Shown in pieces: positions 55,241 to 64,000 of a stretch of 64,000 bases of DNA. Source of the DNA: Homalodisca vitripennis. Its lineage: Eukaryota > Arthropoda > Insecta > Hemiptera > Cicadellidae. The notes beneath the pieces were generated by a model, which saw nothing but the letters and a program-made list of their open reading frames with translations, was not told the DNA's origin and searched no databases. Every line of letters starts with the position of its first letter. Positions within the stretch are counted from its first letter, which is position 1. Location: contig NC_060215.1 in the NCBI RefSeq assembly GCF_021130785.1, positions 119,746,501 to 119,810,500 on the forward strand, written 5' to 3'. Both the position numbers and the translations under genes were made by a program.

Positions 55241-56679
55241 GATGAGTGGTCTTATTGGTAATGGTGTACCAAGTAGTTAAGAAATATTTTCAGGTCAAAA
55301 TTGTTTTAAAGACATCATATGCTTTCCCAGCTTGAATAACTTTTTGTAGATTCTTTTACAATAAGCTGAAAATGCTTTTCGTCCTGAGTGTTTTTCCATA
55401 AATTTGAGAAAAGTGACGCTTTATCTATTGAAAAAAATGTCTTTAGTAATCCTTTTATTTCTTCAATTTTTCTAAAAAAGGTTGGCAGTTTTCATTATGC
55501 ACCAGAGAATGAAATTAAAATTAAAGCAGTTAGTAAAAATGTTGAATTGCTGTTCCACTAGTCACCACGGTTCAACAAATCCCACTGTACTTTTTCAAGT
55601 AAATTGTTGAGAAGAGCTCAATTTTTTTTGTGTCTTTTAAAACTTTGGAAATATTAGGCTTTCCTTTCTAATGCTTTTCCACGGATTATATATGTGTTGA
55701 CCACAGACACTGTGACATTACGGAGGTTTGAGGTAACGTTGACGATAGCCGATTGTGTGATTGCCGTCACCCTTGTTGGGGTGTTGAACAGTAACTCAAG
55801 GCCATAAAGCTAGGGTATTACCCGTAGTCCAAACAGGGATTCGCGATGAATCCCTCGACATACCTGGTACATGAACAAGACATGGCAACCTCAAAGTGGT
55901 TGTATGAAAATCGTTTAAACACACACATGTAGAGTGTTTCAGAATTCTTATAGTATTTTAGAGGATCATACTTATTGTTATAGTAAACTCATTTTTAACT
56001 ATAATTAGATTATACGAGTTTGAAATCTATCTGTATGCATGTACGTGTTATTTTATTAAAGCATGAGAGTAAATAGCTCGAGCTCGGTAAACTGTACTGG
56101 CAAACAGTGCTTTGTTCTCTGTTTAGGAGTTAATACTTGGGTTGTCACGAGCCATAGTGAATGTAAGCCATACACACGTCTTGTCTCACGGGACTTGCAT
56201 TATGTTGCTTGCTGTAGATTAGTCGAAACTTTACTTGTGTAACACCTTCACACTGAACGTTTTAGTTTCGTGGAATCTTGGAGTGTTGTTCTAATTTATA
56301 TAGAAATGTGTTGAATCAGTTCGAAAATATAATAATGCCTATGTGGATTTGTTCTGAGTTTTACCCAAATAATCAAGGAAATTATTGCAAAAGACCTCAA
56401 ATGGTTAATTGAAATATTAAGGGCAAACCAATTTATACAAAGTAGTGTTTGACTATAGTTTTTCAAATTAAAAAACATCATGTTTTAATTTTTTCACATT
56501 TTGTATTATTTTTGTGTGTTTTTTAATATAATGCTGGATATTAACAAGCAAATAAATAATGTTTTACCACTCTATTGTGTATCCAAAACGAAATTATGAG
56601 TCCAGTACTATTTTTAACTTAATCAACGCAACCCAAAGTATGACGACCAACTCTTCTATTCTGTCATTTAGTTTTTAAA
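55241..56679. other. Intergenic, little seen
   Basis: A GC-richer stretch at about 55690-55915 (ACATTACGGAGGTTTGAGG onward) has no frame I can assign. The rest is AT-rich. Confidence 0.4.
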
Positions 56680-57143
56680 AACTGAAATAATGAAATAATG
56701 ATTTATTCTTCCATAAAATTTCAAAATACAAAAATATACATAAGTTTCTTAAGAATAAGCTAACCACGCTGCCAGTAATGTGGTTAGCTGCATGTAAATT
56801 ATAAATTCAAAGTAATAATAACAACTTGTTGTGAGTTCAGTTCACAATAAACAATTTAATAAAAAACAGCCAGAATGCCACTCTCTGGCGCCTAATATAA
56901 ATACCTATAATACTATACAATACAAGATGCAGAATATCATACACAATATCACTGACAGAATAAAAACGTAATAGTAATCACAACAACATAAAATAAAAAA
57001 GGTAAAACGAGTAGGATCAAGTAGCCGACATACACAACATAAGAACAAAAATAGTAAATAAAACTAACCAAAGAAACAAAAAGATTAAATTTTTTAACTT
57101 TCAAAAAATAGATAAGAGGATTCGTACAACACAACAGGAGCAT

Positions 57144-58776
57144 TTACTTTAGTACAAAATTAAACAAAATTGTATTGTTGTTTTCAAAAAGCCATTGTTT
57201 TAACTTACGAAGAAATAATTTTAAATTGTTTATGTCTTTTATTTCTGTAGGTAAAATGTTAAAAAATTTTGGTCCAGAATAGAGGAAAACACTGTCTAAA
57301 AAATTCTTTGTTGACTTTAGGAATTCTAAAGATTTTACGACTTACATTTCTTGTGTCATACCTCAAAGAATGTGTTCCGTCATTCCACTTCTCAGGTAGA
57401 ATAATTTTAGAACCTTAAACACATAAAGGTGTTGTATTAGGTAAGATTTGTAGTTGGCAATATAATGGAAAAGAACTGTCCCGTGGTTTTTTTATTTAAA
57501 ATTATACGTATTATATGATTTTGAAAAACTCTTAACCTATCCATTAATGTTTTATACGAACCTCCCCAACAAATTAACCCGTTATTTGCAACCTAGATTT
57601 GAATTAAAGAAAAGTAGAGTGTTCGTAATAAATTTGGATCACATAGGCGTCTCAAAAAGTAGAAAGTTCTTAGCGTATGCGAAAATTTTTCGGATGAAGA
57701 TTAAGAGTATGTTCGCTCCAGTTTAATTTGTCATCCAAAATTAATCCTAAGTAATTAAAATTATCTACCCTCTCAATATTCAAACAGTCACAGTTAACCT
57801 TAGTGCAATTAAGAGTGTGTGGTATGTAATCGGAATATTGAAAAGCAAAATCTCTATAGCCAAAATTTATGTACCGTACTTCGTTTTTTTTACGTTAATT
57901 ATCATAAAATTAGAGTTACACCAGTTTCTGTAATAAATCTAAATCGTGATTTATTTTACGGTACAGGGATTGTGAGTCTTCGTCTGAATAGAAAAGTGCG
58001 ATATCGTCTGCAAACGCATTAACCGCACCAGCAAAGGGCTGTTCAAGAGGTCGTTTATAAAAACTAAGAATAACGTTGCAGACATTACAGAGCCTTGAGG
58101 GACACCTGTCTTAATAAGCAAAGGTGGACTTAAATTATTTGTAACTCTCACCTGTTGGTATCCTATTCGTAAGGAAACTCTTAAACCAGTTTCAGGGGAA
58201 CGCCTCTAATGCCAATTGATTCCAGTTTATTTATTAGCACGTTGTGATTAACAGAATCGAACGCTTTTCGAAAATCAATGAACACAACCAGTCACTTTTT
58301 TGTTTTCATTTAGGCTACTGTAAATTCTGTTTGTTACGTTAATAAGAGCGTCTTCAGTGGGATTTACCCTTTATGAATCCATATTGATTGGTATTTAAAA
58401 CAATATTTCTATTTAGGTAATTTAACAGTCTATTAACTATTTTTTCAATGATCTTCGAAAATACAGAAAGAAGACTGATAGGCCTGAGGTTATCCAATTT
58501 AATAGATTTTTCTTTTTTGAATAAGGGAACGACAATACTTGTTTTCAATTTTGTAGGAAATATACCAGTGTACAAACTTAAATTAATTAGGTTTGTTAAA
58601 ACGGGGACAATATATTCAGCAATATTCTTGATAAGTTCAACAGAAAATGAGTCGTGTCCAGTTGAACGTTTGTTTTTCAAGTGTTTTATAACAGACATAA
58701 CCTCGTCTTCAGTTGCAGGTGTCATAAAGAATGAATACCGATAGGCTCGAGATGTAGGTGGACTGTCGCTAGGCAC
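57144..58776 (-). pseudogene. Reverse transcriptase, frameshifted
   Basis: 58776-58354: VMSVIKHLKNKRSTGHDSFS, LKTSIVVPLFKKEKSIK, LRPISLLSVFSKIIEKIVNR and NTNQYGFIKGKSH. 58151-57951: the palm LIKTGVPQGSVMSATLFLVF, INDLL, with the catalytic YADD region displaced by a frameshift. C-terminal piece near 57144-57300: DSVFLYSGPKFFNILPTEIK and LKLFLRKLKQWLFENNN. Several indels mean it is inactive. Confidence 0.75.
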
Positions 58777-59026
58777 AGCTGTTGTTCTGACCTTGACCGC
58801 GATAATCAGCTGATGCGATAAAGTGTTTATTTATAATCTCGGCTACAGCTCTCACATCAGTCACAACAGTGCCATTATCTAACATAACCTTATCAACAGT
58901 TTTGTTTTATATTCCTTCCTGTCAGGCTATTTATAATTTTCCATTGTTGAGCAGAATCTCCACTACAAGCGCTAATTTTGTTAGTGTAATGTTGCATTTT
59001 TACGAAGTCTATTTCATTTTTTTAAA

Positions 59027-59215
59027 TTATTGCAAAATCTGTTTATAATAGTTTTTAAAAGCACTGTCATAAGGTCTCTTTCTAAATGTTCTATGTAACT
59101 TCCTTCTTGTTTCTATTTTATTAATTAACTGAAGTGTGATCCAAGGACTGGTAAGTTTTGCTTTACTTAATTTACTATTTCCATTACTGCAATGCACTGC
59201 TGCTACTGATAACAA
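59027..59215 (-). pseudogene. RT linker region of non-LTR element 3
   Basis: Reads SKAKLTSPWITLQLINKIET, RRKLHRTFRKRPYDSAFKNY: the basic PW-I-T-x-L-x-x-x-I linker that joins endonuclease and RT in this class. Upstream it is cut by the foldback element. Confidence 0.6.
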
Positions 59216-59331
59216 TCAGATAAAATACCTATAAAAAGTATCGTAGCTTGAATCTACATCCCTGGATCGACAACAATCACCCCAATTTATATTCATTAAC
59301 TTATGTTTAAACCATATTATAGGTAAATTCT

Positions 59332-60170
59332 AAGCAATATATGGGTCAACCTCGATTTTTCTCATATTACAATATATATTGTTCCAATAGTCAATTAGAG
59401 AAGGAAATGACTAGAATTTACTTGCCGGAAAGCAGTTATAGGGAGCAGGCAACTGCCAGACGGTCATATATTGCTTAGAGTTACCTATTAGTGATCAGGG
59501 GCACTGACGTGATCTGGGCTTCAAATTTGGAACTACTCGAGTTAATTTTTTTTCTAAAAGAGCAAGCAGCGCGAAGCGCTGCGCAGCGGGCAGGCATCGT
59601 GCGTGATCCTTTTTTTTATTAAAAATTTTTGATAAATTGTTATTACATATTACAATATAATGTAGGTAATGTATGTAAAACAATTTTTAAACACATAATT
59701 ACATGCTGGAAAGCAAAGTAAACCAATATAATCCGCCCAATACAAAATCTCCATAAAAATCTGGTAAAGTAATCTGTGTCATTCCTTTGGCCTGAATCAA
59801 TTCAGTATAGACGAAGATCACGCACGATGCTTGCCCGCTGCGCAGCGCTTCGCGCTGCTTGCTCTTTTAGAAAAAAAAATTAACTCGAGTAGTTCCAAAT
59901 TTGAAGCCCAGATCACGTCAATGCCCCTGATCACTAATAGGTAATTCTCGCAGTTGCCTGCTCCCTATAACTGCTTTCCAGCAAGAAATTCTAGTCATTT
60001 CCTTTTCTAATTGACTATTGGAACATTATAATGTAATATGAGTTGCCTGCTCCCTATAAACTGCTTTCCGGCAAGAAATTCTAGTCATTTCCTTTTCTAA
60101 TTGACTATTGGAACATTATATTGTAATATGAGAAAAATCGAGGTTGACCCATATATTGCTTAGAATTACC
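59332..60170. mobile_element. Foldback element copy 2, 8-bp target duplication
   Basis: 839 bp, flanked by ATATTATA at 59324-59331 and 60171-60178. Colinear with 13007-13848 and very similar along its length, with small indels (GGTAAATTC at the left end in place of GGTAATTC). It shares the GC-rich inner inverted block and the doubled GTTGCCTGCTCCCTATAA segment on the right side. Confidence 0.88.
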
Positions 60171-60299
60171 ATATTATAGTCTATATTATTCCTAAAATTT
60201 ATTTTTGTTTTTTCATGCATATTACTTAAAGTACAATTTTTATACTAAACTAAGACCTAACATACAGTGATCGGTTATACCATTATCAAACACATTACT

Positions 60300-60540
60300 T
60301 CTAAATATATCTATTCTTCTGTTCTTAATAAAAATGTGGTCAATACAAGAGCTGGAAATACTTGATATTCGTGTAGGTGAATTAACCATTGAAAAAAAAA
60401 TCCAAAACTGTCCATTAGGCTCAAATAATCTTGTGTATTTCCGTTATTATCCAGTATATTTAGATTTATATCGCCTATATATATTGTATCATTATTCAGA
60501 AGAGGCAAGATATTTGCTAAGTCATCAATGAATTCACTTT
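60300..60540 (-). pseudogene. Endonuclease piece of non-LTR element 3
   Basis: Minus strand reads NNDTIYIGDINLNILDNNGN, then TQDYLSLMDSFGF and, after a frame change, a segment over 60310-60360 that resembles the usual SCIDHIFIK block. Matches the middle of the non-LTR endonuclease. Confidence 0.6.
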
Positions 60541-61560
60541 CTGAGTACTTCTGTAATCTATATAAACATTACTAATCTAAAAAAAATAACCTAAACAGCT
60601 TACATTTAGAGAGACAACAAGGCAGCAGTAACCATATCCATTTCAACCTTATCAACTACAAAACCATTTTCAACATATACGGTAGCACACTACTCCACCG
60701 ATCTATATGTGTTGTTACATGAAGCAAAAAATTGGTAACCTGGAATATTATAGAGAATATAAACTGTACCAAGGTGACTTCTATCATACCACCACCAGTG
60801 AAGAAGTTTGGTGGATAACCGACTCTATTTTAACTGTCATCAGTGGAGAGCTGTCACGGCAAAATCAGTAAATGACAACAACAATTAAGCGCCATCAAAG
60901 CTGGTGCATTAAAGATAATGAACTAAACAGTGCTCTCATAAGTAATCCTGTCCGAGTATAATAGATGGCCGCTAATCTCTACGAATGGGGTAAATGATTA
61001 ACCCGCCACGATTCATCCAAAAATTGCACGCATAAGTGAGCCTACATACTGCTTGCATGATTACTTTCCCAAAGTAGTACTGCTATAAAATTAATTTCAA
61101 TCATGTAGAGTGAAATTCATTGTGTGCAGAATAATATTATCTGACTTTTAATAGAACCTATGCAGAATATAAAGCAATGTACCTATAGGCACAATGATTA
61201 AGATTCACTAAGAGCCCATACTCCCGAGACAAAACAACGTCTACCATGCCAAAAACTGGTAAAGAAAACAGTGGTAAACTAGATGGGTGGTATAACGTAT
61301 CGAACGTTAAGTCCAGAGGATTTAGAATTTCAAATATAATATTGACGTGGACCGGGACATGTAAGGCACGAGTTCCAACCTTCCATGTTTTAAATGCTTA
61401 TTATCGTACCAAAATCAAAAAACTATTGTACTTTTGATTAATCGCATCGTGCTTAGCACACTTTAAAAAAGAACTCAGGTATTTTTAAATTAAAACATTA
61501 TTTTGAACGTCCATTACGTTATACTTACATTTTAGTTTATTTTGTTCAGGAAGTGCACAA
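60541..61560. other. Intergenic, no feature seen
   Basis: Mixed composition with a few GC-richer stretches; the open stretch 61246-61437 shows no motif. Confidence 0.4.
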
Positions 61561-61567
61561 ATAATAA

Positions 61568-61608
61568 GTCCTAAAAATAAACAATGTCAAATTGTTTATT
61601 TTTAGGAC
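61568..61608. repeat. Perfect 18-bp inverted repeat with 5-base loop
   Basis: GTCCTAAAAATAAACAAT (61568-61585), loop GTCAA, and its exact reverse complement (61591-61608). It could form a hairpin in RNA or mark the joint of two inverted sequences. No neighbouring gene is visible. Confidence 0.8.
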
Positions 61609-61836
61609 ACAGGGAACACGCGCAAATTACTAAATGCAATACATTGTGGTAGATCTAAAACGTATTTCTCAATCATATCATCCATATCAACGCAATCGTA
61701 GTTCACTTATACCGCTGATTCCACTAGTTCCTACAACTGTCCACCACCTTTGACTATATACTCTTCGTTTGGAAGTTGAGTATCCTTAAAACAAATTCTT
61801 CATTTTATATATTGTCTCCAATTATTTTTCTTAGGG

Positions 61837-62200
61837 GCGAAATATTAAATAAATTTGTTTTGAGGATTCTCAACCTCCAAACTTACCTTTTATTAGTATA
61901 TAGATTATTGTCGATAGTCAAACACTTCTACTTCATGCTCTATGCTGCATTTCATCATCAAAATGAGTTATAAAAATAATTAGAGACGAGATTTTAAATT
62001 GATTTGTTTTAAGTATTCTCAACCTCCAAATAGAAAACCTAGACGGTGTACCAGACACCCCTCAGAGAAGATTTTTGGGTGCGCCACTGTATGGTCAACC
62101 ACTTTAACTTCATTCTTTATGCTAAATTTCATCATCAAAATGAGTAACCAATTATTAGGCGTGATATTAAATTTATTTGTTTTATGGATTTTTAGCCTCC
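61837..62200. repeat. Three degenerate ~50-bp dispersed copies
   Basis: A motif like GCGAAATATTAAATAAATTT, GTTTTGAGGATTCTCAACCT recurs at about 61837, 61983 and 62159 with drift. The last two are preceded by CATCATCAAAATGAGTTA-type sequence. Between the second and third lies ACACCCCTCAGAGAAG, then GGGTGCGCCACTG, shared with about 37553. Confidence 0.55.
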
Positions 62201-63053
62201 AGTTATCAGTTATTAAAAACAATTAGGTGCGTTAGAAATTGTAGTGTTAACTAAGCGTGTTTAGTTTGATACACACTCACTCATGCCTGAGTTTGAAAGC
62301 CTAAGCTTACAGTTTTTATGATTTGCAAATCATTTAAGACCTTTGAATTGTGGATTCATGAAAATTAACATATTATTTTAGTTGATAGATATTGTAATAC
62401 AATTTTATTAATGTAATGCAATATTTGTGTAATATAATATTGTAAAAGCATGAGATATATTTATGTAATGCGAGACTCACTTCATATTTACATTTCACTT
62501 AGGTTTAATTTATCTTATACGCAATGCATTACTTAAATATTAAATGTTATATTTATCAAACACATTTTTAAGATGGCTTTTAAATCACAGATTACAAATG
62601 TCTATATCATGCTTGTTAAAATTTGTTTGGATTTTTTCAAGGCTAGGTTAGATCAAGGCATGTTTACAAAATTTTATTGTTTTATTATTTTTCTTTTAAA
62701 TATTTTTCTGTATTATTTAACTAAGCATAAACACTGGCTATAATACTATGAATTAGTATCAATAGCTATTGTTAAATAATAGCATTAATAACAAAAAACA
62801 TTATCACATTTTTGGTATTAATGTACCCCTTACCAGAGCAAGTCTGAAACACAAAGAGAGAAGCAACGCGTATACAAATGAGTTGATTAATGAAATTTAA
62901 AAACTTTCAGCTTAGAAAATAACTTTAATTTTATAGTAAAATCATTAATTAAGAAAAGGAATTGGATTCATTATTACCATGGCCGGTTAGTAGCGTAGCC
63001 AGAAATTTCGTTCGGGGGGGGGGTCCGAAAACCGGGGATCCGGGGGACGTTTT

Positions 63054-63350
63054 GTGTGTTATTTGCCAATGAGTTCACTAGTAAAAGGTAAATACCAAAA
63101 ATATGGAGCTTTAGTAACTACGCCTTATAGAAAGTGGAAAGATGTAATAGGCAAATTCAACCCTCACAGCAACTCTAGTACGGTGCCACAAATTTTCTTG
63201 TATAGCTACAGAAACTTTACGAAGTTCGATTCTGGCCGAGTAGAAGGCACCAATGTGATGTTGCGTTCACTGGATAAGAAAGAAGAAGAACAAAACAGAG
63301 CTTCACTCAATCGTGCAATTGACAAAACTATATTCTGTAGAGAAAATTAA
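63054..63350 (+). pseudogene. hAT-like transposase N-terminal fragment
   Basis: 98 codons. LVKGKYQKYGALVTTPYRKW and KDVIGKFNPHSNSS resemble the zinc-finger-like start of insect hAT (ZMYM1-like) transposases. The end EEQNRASLNRAIDKTIFCRE resembles their NRxxLxxII-FCGRQ block, here with a large internal deletion. A G-run and GTAGCGTAGCCAGAAATTTC just upstream (62991) is probably repeat sequence too. No hATC dimer domain or ends found. Confidence 0.55.
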
Positions 63351-63439
63351 ATACCCCTTCGGGGACATTGGGCCACTGACGGCCGAAAACCCTTTAGAAA
63401 AGGAGGGCAATTTTCTACGTTGCTCGAGCGCAGGTCAAA

Positions 63440-64000
63440 CTAACGGTCGGGAAATGCACCGGAAAAATTCTACTGATTAGAAGTTCGGCTGCTTTGGATT
63501 TCACTGATTGAGTTATTTATGAATGAGTTACAATGACGGTTTTTTTGTATCAGTACACTGTAGACGAGTACATAATTATCGGAAAAAATAAAAAAAATCA
63601 ATTTCGGTCAGAAATAAAATACACATGAAAAACTCTAATGATTAGAACTTCAACTACTTCGGAAATCAGTTATTGAGGTAAACGTGGTATTTTTGATTGA
63701 GTTAGGGCGACGATGTTTTGTTATCATTAAACTGTACTCGACTAACTATATAATTATCGAGAAAAAAAATCACTTCCGTTCGGTAAATACCGAAGAAAAG
63801 CTCTCTACAGATTCAAGATTTGACGATTTTGGATTTCACTGGTTGAGGTAAAAGTAGTACTTATACTTATGTTACGACATTGATTTTAGGTATTAATTCA
63901 ACGCCGACTAATAAATATATAATTATCGAGAAAAATAAACAAAAATAATCACTTCCGATCGGATATACCTACTAAGGAAAATGAAATAATACCTCAGTCA
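63440..64000. repeat. Satellite-like tandem repeat, period about 170 bp
   Basis: About three units run off the right edge. Each has a TACTGATTAGAAGTTCGGCT-like start, GGATTTCACTGATTGAGTTA, a middle with TGTTACGAC or similar, and an end ATATAATTATCGAGAAAAA, then TCACTTCCG and GGTC. Unit starts lie near 63468, 63633 and 63804. Similarity between units is moderate, so an old array. Confidence 0.65.

Larger units (their letters stand above)
56680..60540 (-). mobile_element. Non-LTR retrotransposon 3 (decayed, minus strand)
   Basis: Ordered minus-strand pieces: endonuclease near 60300-60510, linker near 59030-59215, RT near 57950-58776, the C-terminal extension to a TAA at 57144, then a 3' UTR ending in an ATTTC-type short repeat near 56680. 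A copy of the foldback element sits inside at 59332-60170. Confidence 0.75.

Overview
This is eukaryotic, AT-rich, intron-bearing DNA, most likely from an insect and possibly a hemipteran. That placement is an inference from the transposon mix: Jockey/CR1-like non-LTR elements, Penelope, mariner, pogo, piggyBac-like TTAA elements and a hAT piece. I saw no bacterial operons, rRNA or tRNA genes.

One host gene runs on the + strand across most of the window and ends at 48711. Its 3' part is seven exons (23785-48711) whose splice phases agree exactly and which encode 345 residues. I do not recognise the family. Upstream, 1.3-19.1 kb holds a tandemly amplified phase-0 micro-exon of 22-23 codons, rich in Glu, Ser, Thr and Lys (core motif EKSxxSEETPSQ). 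There are eight open copies, one frameshifted copy, one truncated copy and one stub.

The introns of this array carry copies of one dead non-LTR reverse-transcriptase fragment that was amplified together with the exon. They were later hit by three piggyBac-like TTAA elements (3920-4579, 4909-5960, 8286-9375), a second non-LTR element (11937-15618, itself interrupted by an 842-bp foldback element) and a pogo-like transposon (15839-18773).

The intron between the last micro-exon and the first downstream exon (19093-23784) holds the most unusual object. It is a minus-strand retroelement fragment in which a full set of alphavirus-like superfamily-1 helicase motifs lies directly upstream of an apurinic-type endonuclease domain. 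The piece appears circularly permuted: the two halves of the endonuclease sit at its two outer ends.

Further along are a TTAA MITE (25529-26111); a nearly complete CR1-like element on the minus strand (26466 to about 31560) whose PHD-finger ORF1 is split by another TTAA element (30370-31404); a Penelope-like inverted structure (31947-33024); mariner copies (34.5-35.2 kb and 44.4-45.6 kb); and a 12-copy minisatellite in the last intron (47321-48487).

After the host gene, 48.7-64 kb contains only weak or broken coding sequence: a decayed non-LTR element (51.6-53.0 kb), a second decayed minus-strand element (56.7-60.5 kb) hit by a second copy of the foldback element, a hAT-like transposase piece (63054-63350) and a satellite-like repeat running off the right edge.
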